From Xanthomonas melonis (GTDB taxonomy: Bacteria > Pseudomonadota > Gammaproteobacteria > Xanthomonadales > Xanthomonadaceae): a stretch of 64,000 nucleotides of DNA. Where the stretch lies: the NCBI RefSeq assembly GCF_020783655.1, contig NZ_JAJGQH010000013.1, forward strand, positions 62,001 to 126,000. Reading direction: 5' to 3'. Shown one piece after another: positions 56,763-64,000 of the stretch. Within the stretch, counting starts at the first letter, position 1. Each line of letters starts with the position of its first letter. Under the pieces are notes generated by a model. It saw nothing but the letters and a program-made list of their open reading frames with translations, was not told where the DNA came from and did no database searches. The position numbers and the translations under genes were made by a program.

Positions 56763-57365
56763 ATGCAAACGCTGCGAGCTGTATGGAAGCAACGACTGTT
56801 GCAGGCGATGCTGTGGTGTCTGGTCTGCATTCTGGCTGGGTGTGGGCAACAGAGCGGCGGATTCGCTCCCGATGGCGCAGACCTCAGCCCGATGGCGCGC
56901 GGCCTGGATTTCTACCTCTACGACACCGAAGGCGCGCCACGGCCGTTACGCAGTTTCCGTGGCAAGGCGTTGGTGCTGTTCTTCGGTTTCACCCATTGCC
57001 CGGATTTGTGCCCGACTACACTGGCGCGTGCGGCGCAGGTCAAGCGCAGGCTGGGTGCGGATGCAGCCAAGGTGCAGTTTGCGTTCGCGACGCTGGACCC
57101 GCAACGCGATAAGCCAAACGTGCTCAGGACCTATGTGAAGGCATTCGATCCGGACTTTATCGGCTTGACCGGCAGCGAAGGAGATATCCGGGTGGCGGCA
57201 GGCAATCTAAAAGTGAGCTATGCGAAGGTGCCGATGGGGCCGGCATATACCATCGATCACTCCACGCGCAGTTTTCTCTTCGATCGCGATGGACAGCTGC
57301 GCGTGGGCCTAGCACACGAGCAGACCGTGGACTCGGTTGTGCACGATATCCGGCAAGTGCTCTAG
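56763..57365 (+). CDS. SCO1/SenC family lipoprotein (copper-binding, cytochrome oxidase assembly)
   Basis: A 200-residue thioredoxin-fold protein that delivers copper to the CuA centre of cytochrome oxidase or acts as a redox protein in the envelope. It has a lipoprotein signal (LLQAMLWCLVCILAGC, lipobox LAGC, Cys ~27). The copper ligands are the THCPDLCP pair (Cys ~79 and ~83) and the His in YTIDHSTRSF (~166). The start chosen is the ATG that has GGGA seven bases upstream; an ATG 12 nt earlier is alternative. A PCu(A)C gene follows 99 bp downstream, the usual partnership for CuA assembly. Confidence 0.92.
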   Translation: MQTLRAVWKQRLLQAMLWCLVCILAGCGQQSGGFAPDGADLSPMARGLDFYLYDTEGAPRPLRSFRGKALVLFFGFTHCPDLCPTTLARAAQVKRRLGADAAKVQFAFATLDPQRDKPNVLRTYVKAFDPDFIGLTGSEGDIRVAAGNLKVSYAKVPMGPAYTIDHSTRSFLFDRDGQLRVGLAHEQTVDSVVHDIRQVL

Positions 57366-57464
57366 CTGACGCAAGAGCGCGCTGCCGGCTTCCCGATGAT
57401 CAACGTCGATGACTGCTATGCACGGCGCCGTGGCGCCCGCAGGGCTCGACCCTAGGAGAACGAA

Positions 57465-58010
57465 ATGAAATTGCATCTGCTGCTGGTGAGTGCGTTAACT
57501 GCCTTTTCGATGGTTGCGTGCGAGCGCTCGCTTGCGCCCGAGGCCAACCCGGCGCCGGCTGCCACGGCATCTGCTGCGACCGCGGGGCCGGCTGCTGCCC
57601 CTGTGGTGGTGGCGAGCGGGGCGTGGTCGCGCGCAACCCCGCCGGACGCGCCGGTGGCGGGCGGCTACCTCACCTTGCGGAATCAGGCGGCAACGCCGGA
57701 TCGTCTGGTGGCGGTGGAATCGCCGGCCAGTGCACAGGTCGAAATCCATGAGATGACGATGGATGCCGGCGTCATGAAGATGCGCCATCTCGAGCAGGGG
57801 CTGGTGTTGCCGCCGGGTAAGGACGTGGTGCTGGGGACCGGCGGGACGCATTTGATGTTCATCGCACCGGCTGCGCCATTCGAACAAGGCAAGCCGGTGG
57901 TGGCCACGCTGGTGTTCGAGCATGCGCCGCGCGTCGAGGTGCATTTCGACGTTCGTCCGATGGGCGCATCGGCGCCTGATGCCGAATCGCATGACCAGCA
58001 TATGCACTAA
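57465..58010 (+). CDS. PCu(A)C-type periplasmic copper chaperone
   Basis: A 181-residue protein that hands Cu(I) to SCO or to cytochrome oxidase. A lipoprotein-type signal ends SMVAC (Cys ~19). After a disordered Ala-rich linker comes the PCuAC domain, AWSRATPPDAPVAGGYLTLRN. The copper ligands are spaced as H-X10-M-X22-HXM: His ~95, Met ~106, His ~129 and Met ~131 in HEMTM, MKMRH and GTHLMF. It ends in a His-rich tail (HDQHMH). It lies in the same strand and cluster as SCO. A ~130-nt dispersed element begins 14 nt after its stop. Confidence 0.92.
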   Translation: MKLHLLLVSALTAFSMVACERSLAPEANPAPAATASAATAGPAAAPVVVASGAWSRATPPDAPVAGGYLTLRNQAATPDRLVAVESPASAQVEIHEMTMDAGVMKMRHLEQGLVLPPGKDVVLGTGGTHLMFIAPAAPFEQGKPVVATLVFEHAPRVEVHFDVRPMGASAPDAESHDQHMH

Positions 58011-58023
58011 GAGTGGCTAACCA

Positions 58024-58153
58024 AACGTAGCGAGCAGTCGTCAGGTGGGGGTGGGCGGCGCGGAGGAACCGCAGTGTACGAGTGGGACATGCCGCACCGA
58101 ACACCGGCCGCGCCCGCCTGGCGGGGAGCGCAGTAGTTTTTTTTAGCGGCTCT
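58024..58153 (+). repeat. Dispersed ~130-nt intergenic element, copy A
   Basis: It begins 14 nt after the PCu(A)C stop and ends about 85 nt before the HxlR start. It shares with copy B (63651-63779, reverse strand) a 15-nt identical block at 58030-58044, a 24-nt identical block at 58057-58080, and a similar distal part containing CCGCGCCC, GCG...GC-CAG-AGTTTT and GGCTCT. The distal part has a CCCGC/GCGGG hairpin then eight Ts at 58137-58144, which could end a small RNA. Both copies lie in the same orientation as their downstream genes. Confidence 0.75.
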
Positions 58154-58238
58154 AAACTGCGCCAGTGGAACACCAATCCGCCAGTACCACCACATGCGAT
58201 GCCGCTACCGGCGGCTCACGATCAGGATCAGGTAACCA

Positions 58239-58637
58239 ATGGAGACATCAAAAATTCCGTGTTGTGGTGTGGCGCGTTTTTTCCAGCTGCTGGAGGGGCC
58301 ATGGGCGTCGCTGATCGTGCGCGAGCTGCTTGCGGGGCCGCGCCGGTTCACCGAACTCCGGCAGGCACTGCAGGGCATCAGCGCCCATACACTGACCAGC
58401 CGCCTGCGGCAGTTCGAGGCCTCCGGTCTGGTGGTGCGCACTGCGTACGCGCAGACGCCGCCCCGTGTGGTCTACGAACTCACGCCATTGGGGGAGGGGC
58501 TGCGCGGCGTCTTCGACGCCTTGCGCGAGTGGGGCGAGTCAGTGCCGGTGGAGGCCTTAGCGGTGACGCAACCCAAGGATGGCGTGGCAATGAGCATGCG
58601 CGAGATTGCGGCTGGCTGCCCGTTTACCAAGTCCTGA
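58239..58637 (+). CDS. HxlR-family winged-helix transcriptional regulator
   Basis: A 132-residue DNA-binding protein. The HxlR/DUF24 pattern is clear: CCGVARFFQLLEGPWASLIVRELLAGPRRFTELRQALQGISAHTLTSRLRQFEASGLVVRTAY, with the recognition helix TLTSRLRQFE and the C-terminal YELTPLGEGL strand. The two cysteines near the N-terminus (CC) are reminiscent of redox- or aldehyde-sensing members. Its targets cannot be deduced; no enzyme gene is divergent from it. Confidence 0.9.
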   Translation: METSKIPCCGVARFFQLLEGPWASLIVRELLAGPRRFTELRQALQGISAHTLTSRLRQFEASGLVVRTAYAQTPPRVVYELTPLGEGLRGVFDALREWGESVPVEALAVTQPKDGVAMSMREIAAGCPFTKS

Positions 58638-59055
58638 TGGGGCATTCTGCATAGCCCCACGGCGTCACGCGCTGGCACTTCGTCGGTCGCGCCGGTCCAC
58701 GCTGTTATCGGCATCATGGTCTGGTAGTAATCAGTGAACTTGCGTGCGCTATAGCGCCGCTCGGTACGCAGCGGTATATGTGGCGCAGCGCCAGGTCGAG
58801 TCGAGCAGGATCACGGCGCGCCCTCCGCGTACACTGCAGATGGAGTTGCACATGCTGGTGTCCGGGGCACCAGCCTTCACTGTGCGCCCGGCTGTTGTTC
58901 GGGCGAAGTCGAACGCGAGCGATGCGACAATGGCGATACTACGTGTACGCAACTGCGTTCCGGGCGCACGCGACGGTCGCGCTCGTGACACACGTGCGCG
59001 TCACGGCTGCAGGAGGAAGGTGAGCCGGGCGGCCTTCTGCCGCGGGAGCTGAACC
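58638..59055. other. Gap between HxlR gene and acidic small protein
   Basis: 418 bp. Short open frames exist on both strands but none has a convincing ribosome-binding site or recognisable sequence. Composition is normal for the chromosome. Nothing else was seen. Confidence 0.4.
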
Positions 59056-59238
59056 ATGCGCACCAATGAGAACGGCAAGCCTCGCATCGATGAGCCGGCA
59101 TCGCCTAATGGGGTGAAGGCGCCCGGCAAGCGCGAAGATCCACTGCAGGACGGACCTGCGCAGGACACCGAGATCGATGACGACGACAGCATCGAAGACG
59201 ACGACAGCATCGAAGACGATGGGGACGATGAGACATAG
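59056..59238 (+). CDS. Very acidic small hypothetical protein with internal repeat
   Basis: A 60-residue hydrophilic protein, probably disordered. The C-terminal half is Asp/Glu-rich with a directly repeated DDDSIED segment. GGGAG lies about eight bases upstream of the ATG, a good ribosome-binding site. No family is recognised. Its charge would suit binding to basic proteins or metals, but that is speculation. Confidence 0.55.
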   Translation: MRTNENGKPRIDEPASPNGVKAPGKREDPLQDGPAQDTEIDDDDSIEDDDSIEDDGDDET

Positions 59239-59517
59239 ACACGTCGGCTCCAACGCCGTTGCGACGCGCGACAACGGGTGCTGCATGACCGATCTCTTGC
59301 CGCTGATGCACGGTGCCCGAGGGATTGGCGATCCTGTAGTGGTGATTGACAAGGCAGCACCGCAGACAGAGACGATCCGGTGCACGAGGCGGCAGGTGGA
59401 CGAACCGCCGCAGCCCCGATCCTTGCATGAAAAACCCCGGTGACGTGGCGCCGTGTCCGATCGCTTCCGGGGCTGCTGTCCGCCTACACTGGCACGCCCT
59501 CGACCGCAGTGACTGCC

Positions 59518-59748
59518 ATGGACACCTTGCCGCCATTACCCACGATCGCACCGGGCAGGTATCGCCACTTCAAAGGCGGCCTGTACGAGGTTCTGGATGT
59601 CGCGCGCAGCAGCGAAACGCTGGAGGCGCTGGTGTTGTACCGGCCTCTCGACAGCGACGTCGGCCTGTGGGTGCGGCCATATGCGATGTTCTTCGAGCAC
59701 GTGGACGTCGACGGAGTGCTGCAGCCGCGCTTTGCACCGGTCGTGTAG
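59518..59748 (+). CDS. DUF1653 family protein
   Basis: A 76-residue protein: PGRYRHFKGGLYEVLDVARSSETLEALVLYRPLDSDVGLWVRPYAMFFEHVDVDG, the complete DUF1653 pattern (Y-x-H-F-K-G..Y.V...A..SET.E..V.Y). The fold is a small beta-barrel; function is unknown. The preceding 280 bp contain no supported gene. Confidence 0.85.
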   Translation: MDTLPPLPTIAPGRYRHFKGGLYEVLDVARSSETLEALVLYRPLDSDVGLWVRPYAMFFEHVDVDGVLQPRFAPVV

Positions 59749-59793
59749 CAAGGCCAGCGGCGACATGTTCACCGTCTTCGTGGCGCAGCAGCG

Positions 59794-60138
59794 GTGAGCG
59801 GGGCCACGGCAGCCATCACCACCATCACCACGCCGGATGGGCGCTACCTCATCGTGCGCGGGCGGCTGTGGCGCACCAGCGATCCGCATCTGAGCGACGA
59901 TGCGCGCGCCGCTCTGGTCGCTGCGCTGATGGACGCGCGGCGTGCGGTGAAGGCAGCCAAGCGCAGCGGCGATGGGGCACAACTCGCCGCGGCGCGCGGG
60001 GCAGTCGATGCTGCCAAGGTGGCCCTGGGAGAGCGCGGCCCGGTGTGGTGGAACGATGGCGCGAAGGACTTCAACCGCCATCTGGTCAAGAACACGCCTT
60101 ACGCTGCATGGTTTGCGGCCATCGACGAGGCTCCCTAG
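59794..60138 (+). CDS. Hypothetical protein of a family automatically labelled 'biopolymer transporter Tol'
   Basis: A 114-residue soluble protein with GTG start. TPDGRYLIVRGRLWRTSDPHLSDDARAALVAALMDARRAVKAAKRSGD is followed by AVDAAKVALGERGPVWWNDGAKDFNRHLVKNTPYAAWF. Similar proteins are widespread in proteobacteria and Actinobacteria. I see no transmembrane segment or Tol-type motif, so the common automatic name is unsupported. The conserved GERGPVWWNDG and NTPYA suggest a ligand site. It lies 45 bp after the DUF1653 gene. Confidence 0.7.
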   Translation: MSGATAAITTITTPDGRYLIVRGRLWRTSDPHLSDDARAALVAALMDARRAVKAAKRSGDGAQLAAARGAVDAAKVALGERGPVWWNDGAKDFNRHLVKNTPYAAWFAAIDEAP

Positions 60139-60218
60139 GCAGCAAGCGCTGCAAAGCGTGGTGCGGGTGGACCCATCAGCAGGCCCACCCGCACTGGTAT
60201 CGCCTAGCTCAGCCTCAC

Positions 60219-60956
60219 TCAGCCCAGGTCGCAGTTGCTCGGTTGCGGCCAGGTGGTGGCGGGCAGCATCGCCTTGACCGCTGCCGGCGCGGTGATGCCG
60301 ATGGTGCTGGCGCCGTAGAGATCTTCGAGTTCGTCGATGCTGACGATGTAGCTGTCGAGCGAGCCCAGGTTGGCGCTATTGGGAATCAGCCAGCTGATGG
60401 CACGGGTGCCGCCGCCGGGATTGGCGGTGATGATGGTCTTCCAGAAGAAGTCCGGCGTGCGGATGCCGTGGCTGGCCAGGAAGTAATCGTTGCTGGTATC
60501 GCTGTAGATCACGCCGCCATAGACCTGCACGCTGGCGATGTCGCGATAGCACTCGGCCACGTTCTCGGCGCGTACCCAGATGCCCTGATTGAAGCTGGAC
60601 ACCTGCGGCACGATGTTGGACATGAGGTTGGCGCGGCGGATATAGGTTGCGTTGTAATCCATGTGGTTGGAGGTCACCAGATGGCCGCGGTCGTAGCCGG
60701 AACGCACGCTGGCATAGGACGCGCTGGAGGTCTGCCCGGCGCAGCCGCTGGGCAGGTCGGTGTCCAGGTTGAAGCTGGAGGGGCGTGCGGCCGAGCCGGT
60801 GTCGGCCTGCAGCACGTATTCGTAGCGCAGTGCGGTGCGGTTGGTACAGTCGTAGCGCAGCGTGTAACCGCCCTTGTTGAGGGTGACAACCTGGGCACTG
60901 GCAGTGGCACTGACAGCGGCAAGCAGCAGAACGACGAAGAAGGTCCGTAAGCGCAT
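60219..60956 (-). CDS. Secreted DNA/RNA non-specific endonuclease (NUC1 family)
   Basis: A 245-residue exported nuclease. The signal peptide (RTFFVVLLLAAVSATASA) is followed by a mature domain with the His-Me finger motif DRGH (~residues 89-92, YDRGHLVTSNHM), where the His is the general base, and an Asn in the LMSNIVPQ segment that binds the metal. It would degrade extracellular or periplasmic nucleic acids. It is on the reverse strand, divergent from nothing nearby; its promoter should lie in 60957-61200. AGGAG is 10 bases before the ATG. Confidence 0.9.
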   Translation of the reverse strand: MRLRTFFVVLLLAAVSATASAQVVTLNKGGYTLRYDCTNRTALRYEYVLQADTGSAARPSSFNLDTDLPSGCAGQTSSASYASVRSGYDRGHLVTSNHMDYNATYIRRANLMSNIVPQVSSFNQGIWVRAENVAECYRDIASVQVYGGVIYSDTSNDYFLASHGIRTPDFFWKTIITANPGGGTRAISWLIPNSANLGSLDSYIVSIDELEDLYGASTIGITAPAAVKAMLPATTWPQPSNCDLG

Positions 60957-61449
60957 GGGAGTGAATCTCCTGGAAATCGATCGGACGCACGAAGCCACCG
61001 CCGGCTGCTGGTGAGCAGATCGACGCTCAGCGGACGCGCGCTGGAAAGGGACGGTTGGCTCGTTGTCTAGCGAGCGCAACAGCTATCGCATGCCAATGTT
61101 GCTTGTTGGTGACGTATGCGTGAAGAATGTGCGGTCGCACCATTTTCGTCGATGGAAATGTGATGGATACCGCATAGTTGGCGAGTTTAATGGACAGGCA
61201 ATAAGCGCCTGGTTATGGCAGATGCGCGCGAAAGCAGCCGCGAGCCAGGCGTTTTGCAGCGGTGCACCGCGACATCGGCAAAACGCCCTTGCCGTCATCG
61301 GGCCTCCAGGCCAAGGCCGTCCAGGCCGCCCGCATCCGGCGGGAGAAGGTCACGCCAGGGGCGAGGACAGGAAACGCCACGCAGTGGCGTCAACACCCGG
61401 CGCACCAGACATCGCTGCCGGATCGTCGGCGACTGCTGCCAGCGGACAG
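60957..61449. other. Region between nuclease and chemoreceptor genes
   Basis: About 490 bp without a supported gene. The part around 61080-61210 is noticeably A/T-richer and probably holds the nuclease promoter. It includes TGTGA-N6-CCGCA (near 61160), a half-match to a CRP/Clp site. Open frames in the rest lack family similarity. Confidence 0.45.
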
Positions 61450-61488
61450 AAAAAAGCCCTCCCTCCGCAGTCCTAGCGGAGGGAGGGC
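61450..61488 (-). terminator. Intrinsic terminator of the chemoreceptor gene
   Basis: Read on the reverse strand, GCCCTCCCTCCGC and GCGGAGGGAGGGC form a 13-bp perfect stem with a 7-nt loop, directly followed by six T residues. It lies 32 nt after the chemoreceptor stop. Confidence 0.93.
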
Positions 61489-61519
61489 AGCAAAGGTGTG
61501 GCGATGATCGGTGGATCGA

Positions 61520-63622
61520 CTATGCGGCATCCCTTTCCAGGTGCTGCGCGCTTGCAGGCTCCAGCTGGAACAGCGAAACCAGCTGCGTCAACGTGCTGGA
61601 CTGCTTTTCCATCGCACGTGCGGCGGCCATGGCTTCTTCCACCAGTGCAGCATTCTGCTGGGTGGTTTCGTCCATCTGGATGACGGTCTGGTTGACCTGC
61701 TCGATGCCGGCCGATTGCTCGCTGGAGGCGGCGGTGATCTGCCCCATGATGTCGGTGACGCGATTCACGCTGGCCACGATCTCGGTCATGGTGGCGCCGG
61801 CCTTGTTGACCAGCGCCGAGCCCTCGGCCACCTTGCCCACCGAGGCGTCGATCAGTTCCTTGATCTCTTTGGCGGCGCCGGAAGAGCGTTGTGCCAGCGT
61901 GCGGACCTCGCTTGCGACCACCGCAAAACCACGCCCCTGTTCGCCGGCGCGCGCAGCCTCCACAGCCGCGTTCAAGGCCAGGATGTTGGTCTGGAAGGCG
62001 ATGCCATCGATGACGCTGATGATCTCGGCGATCTTTCTGGACGAGGCCTCGATGCCGGTCATGGTGCCGACCACCTGGCTCACCACTTCACCGCCCCTGG
62101 ATGCCACATCGGCGGCGCTGCGCGCCAGTGCGTTGGCCTGGTGGGCGTGTTCGGCGTTCTGCTTGACGGTGGCAGTGAGTTCTTCCATCGACGCGGCGGT
62201 TTCTTCCAGGTTGGCCGCCTGTTGCTCGGTGCGCCGCGACAGATCCTGATTGCCCGCGGCGATCTCGCCGGCGGCGGTGTCGATCTCCGCCGACGAATGC
62301 TGGATGCGCCCGACAATATCGGTCAGACGGTCCACCGTGGTGTTGGCGTCGTCGCGCATGCGCGCGAACACGCCTGCGAAGTCGCCCTGCATGCGTGTGG
62401 TCAGATCGCCACCGGCGATGGCCTGCAGCAGCTGCGACAGTTCGCCCAGACTCTTGTCAGAGGCACTCATCAGGTGATTGAGGTCGACCACGATCTGGCG
62501 GAAATCGTACTCGAAGGCGGTCTCGTCGCCACGCGCGCTGAAGTCGCCTGCCGCTGCGGCGGCGGCCAGCCGCTTGATCTCGCCGTTGACCGACAGCAGG
62601 CTGCCGCGCACATCGTTGATCGACTGGCTGATCACCGCCTTTTCGCCCGGCAATGCCTCCAGCTGCTGCGACAGATCGCCTGCCGCATAGCGTTCGATCA
62701 GGGCGACGATCTGCATGGTGACCGCGATATGGCTGGATACCAGCGTGTTGCTGGCGCGCACCATGGTGCCGAATTCGCCGGGGAAGTCCTGCTCTGCGAT
62801 GCGGTGACTGACCACGCCGGCTTCGTGCTTGTGGCCCATGTCCGTCTGCGCCTGGATCACCCGGCGCAACTGGCGCTGCATGCTGTCCATGGCCTGCAGC
62901 AGTTGTCCGACCTCGTCGTTGCGGTCGATCGAAATGAGGTTGTCCAGCTTGCCCGACGATACGGCGTGCGCAATGCCCACGGCGCGGTTGAGCGGCTGGG
63001 TGATGGCACGTGCGACCACCCAGCCGAAGGCGATGCAGACACCCGCACCGACCAGGCCCAGGACCAGGCCGCCGATGCTGGCCGCCACCGAGCTGTCCAC
63101 TGCTTCCTGCACCGTGCCACGGAAGCGCGCGTCGGCGCGCTTCTGCATCGAGGTCAGGGTGGTGCGGTAGGCCTCCAGCGCCGGCGCCATGGCACTCATC
63201 TGTTGCGCATCGGGTTCGCGTTGCTCCACGAAGGCGGCAGCCACGCCATGCGCCAGGCTGTAGTAATCGTCGAACTGCTTGCCCAGGTGGGCAAGCTCCC
63301 TGGCATGGGCCGGGTCGGCCTTCTGCAATTTGAGGTAGGACGCGTGGATGTCGTCGGCCACCGGCTTGGTGGCCGCCAACATGTCCGCATCGCCCGCGGC
63401 CGCCGCGCCGTTGAGCCCATTGATGAGCTTGTCCAGCGCAGCCACGTTGCGGGTCATCGCGTCGAGCAACGGGAAATGCACGTCGCGTACGGCTTCCAGG
63501 CGATCGTTGTTGCGATGAAACACCAGCGTGCTGAAAGCGACATAGCTCGATAGGCAAACGATCGCCACCGCAGCCGGCATCAGAATTTTCCAGAACAACG
63601 GGAGTGACAGAAGGCGGCGCAT
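61520..63622 (-). CDS. Methyl-accepting chemotaxis protein
   Basis: A 700-residue transmembrane chemoreceptor. TM1 (~residues 10-32) and TM2 (~185-207, [20 protein letters not shown]) flank a helical periplasmic sensor domain of the four-helix type. A HAMP domain follows ([26 protein letters not shown]), then a second HAMP-like repeat region ([21 protein letters not shown]). The signalling hairpin tip is [35 protein letters not shown]. Methylation helices surround it. The ligand is unknown. A PstS-like gene ends 170 bp upstream, with copy B of the dispersed element in between. Confidence 0.95.
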   Translation of the reverse strand: MRRLLSLPLFWKILMPAAVAIVCLSSYVAFSTLVFHRNNDRLEAVRDVHFPLLDAMTRNVAALDKLINGLNGAAAAGDADMLAATKPVADDIHASYLKLQKADPAHARELAHLGKQFDDYYSLAHGVAAAFVEQREPDAQQMSAMAPALEAYRTTLTSMQKRADARFRGTVQEAVDSSVAASIGGLVLGLVGAGVCIAFGWVVARAITQPLNRAVGIAHAVSSGKLDNLISIDRNDEVGQLLQAMDSMQRQLRRVIQAQTDMGHKHEAGVVSHRIAEQDFPGEFGTMVRASNTLVSSHIAVTMQIVALIERYAAGDLSQQLEALPGEKAVISQSINDVRGSLLSVNGEIKRLAAAAAAGDFSARGDETAFEYDFRQIVVDLNHLMSASDKSLGELSQLLQAIAGGDLTTRMQGDFAGVFARMRDDANTTVDRLTDIVGRIQHSSAEIDTAAGEIAAGNQDLSRRTEQQAANLEETAASMEELTATVKQNAEHAHQANALARSAADVASRGGEVVSQVVGTMTGIEASSRKIAEIISVIDGIAFQTNILALNAAVEAARAGEQGRGFAVVASEVRTLAQRSSGAAKEIKELIDASVGKVAEGSALVNKAGATMTEIVASVNRVTDIMGQITAASSEQSAGIEQVNQTVIQMDETTQQNAALVEEAMAAARAMEKQSSTLTQLVSLFQLEPASAQHLERDAA

Positions 63623-63650
63623 GAGTGGCTCTCGAGCAGGGGGCGGATGA

Positions 63651-63779
63651 AGAGCAGCTGACAAAACTCCTGTGCAGTCGCTAGATGGGCGCGACCGCTG
63701 CTCGGAATCGGCGTGTACCAACCGTACACTGCGGTTCCTCCGCGCCATCCACACCCAACTGACGACTGCTCGCGACGTT
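63651..63779 (-). repeat. Dispersed ~130-nt intergenic element, copy B
   Basis: Reverse-strand copy of the element at 58024-58153. It begins 12 nt after the PstS-like stop and ends about 28 nt before the chemoreceptor start. Identical blocks are at 63759-63773 (15 nt) and 63723-63746 (24 nt). The distal part is more diverged, and the T-run is only four long. Confidence 0.75.
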
Positions 63780-63790
63780 CGTCAGCCGCC

Positions 63791-64000
63791 CTACGGCTTC
63801 AGGACGACCTTGACGCTGGCATCCACGGCACTGGCGCTGATGTAACCGATCGCGCCCGGCGTGGCGCCGACTGCCTTCTTCACCGCATCGTCGCCACTGA
63901 CCCGCTTGGGCCGTTGTGCCTTGCCGGTGAACATCAGCTGCGACCAGTACGACTTCAGCTGCGCCGAATCGCGCGAGGCGACCTTCTTGTAGAACTCATC
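63791..64000 (-). CDS. PstS-like phosphate-binding periplasmic protein, C-terminal part
   Basis: Last 69 residues of a substrate-binding protein; the rest lies beyond the window. The visible end, FYKKVASRDSAQLKSYWSQLMFTGKAQRPKRVSGDDAVKKAVGATPGAIGYISASAVDASVKVVLKP, matches the C-terminus of PstS-like domains (the GAIGYI strand near the end is diagnostic). It may be a short, stand-alone phosphate-binding protein as found in xanthomonads. Being next to a chemoreceptor hints at a sensory link, but that is inference. Confidence 0.72.
   Translation of the reverse strand, partial: DEFYKKVASRDSAQLKSYWSQLMFTGKAQRPKRVSGDDAVKKAVGATPGAIGYISASAVDASVKVVLKP

Noticed and set aside
61155..61175. Clp/CRP site upstream of the secreted nuclease
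   Set aside because: Only the TGTGA half matches; the other half has at least two mismatches. Not enough for a feature.

Overview
The window is high-GC gammaproteobacterial chromosome, almost certainly Xanthomonas (Lysobacteraceae/Xanthomonadaceae). The evidence is the divergent trxA/rhlB pair next to ftsEX-ung-rpoH, the tsaC-topA-smg-dprA-lysM / def-fmt-rsmB block, a 625-residue RpoD, and GGGATTG-type heptamer repeats in intergenic gaps. Nearly all of it is dense, vertically inherited housekeeping sequence. Starts were chosen from ribosome-binding sites, overlaps and family length.

Layout. 1-6.5 kb: thioredoxin (partial), RhlB helicase, an overlapping ftsE-ftsX-response regulator-ung operon, and rpoH with a sigma-E-like promoter. 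6.5-12.4 kb: a TRIC-type channel, NDH-2-like dehydrogenase, a NYN-domain protein and PriA. 12.4-22.5 kb: a perfect inverted pair of DnaA boxes upstream of priA, a sigma-like/membrane protein overlapping a DUF3106 gene, a DUF3667 protein, a MATE transporter, SppA, an SDR and two DUF4124-type secreted proteins. 22.9-34.4 kb: TsaC, topoisomerase I with an H1-like tail, two GYF_2 membrane proteins (one fused to a pilin-like segment), Smg, DprA, a LysM protein, Def, Fmt and RsmB. 34.4-39.6 kb: a lipopolysaccharide-type cluster (ArnT-like transferase, O-antigen ligase, WaaE-like glycosyltransferase, CDP-glycerol-transferase-like protein). 39.7-47.5 kb: two PH-domain proteins, RibA, a GNAT acetyltransferase, a lipid A acyltransferase, Dtd and RpoD.

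From 47.6 kb the character changes. A tRNA with CAU anticodon (probably tRNA-Ile2) is followed by an McrBC restriction system of visibly different base composition, a two-gene operon of small unknown proteins behind a highly structured leader, and an NmrA-like oxidoreductase divergent from a broken AraC/GlxA-type regulator and a 3'-frameshifted isochorismatase-family hydrolase. A copper cluster follows (DUF2946-like, SCO, PCu(A)C), then an HxlR regulator, small hypotheticals, a secreted nuclease, a chemoreceptor and the end of a PstS-like gene. A ~130-nt element occurs twice here, each time starting 10-15 nt after one gene's stop and lying upstream of the next gene.

The features most worth a second look are this duplicated element, the DnaA-box palindrome near priA, the sigma-like/DUF3619-like fusion with DUF3106, the GYF_2-pilin fusion, and the McrB with a domain inserted between Walker A and Walker B. 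No CRISPR array, prophage or intact insertion sequence was seen.
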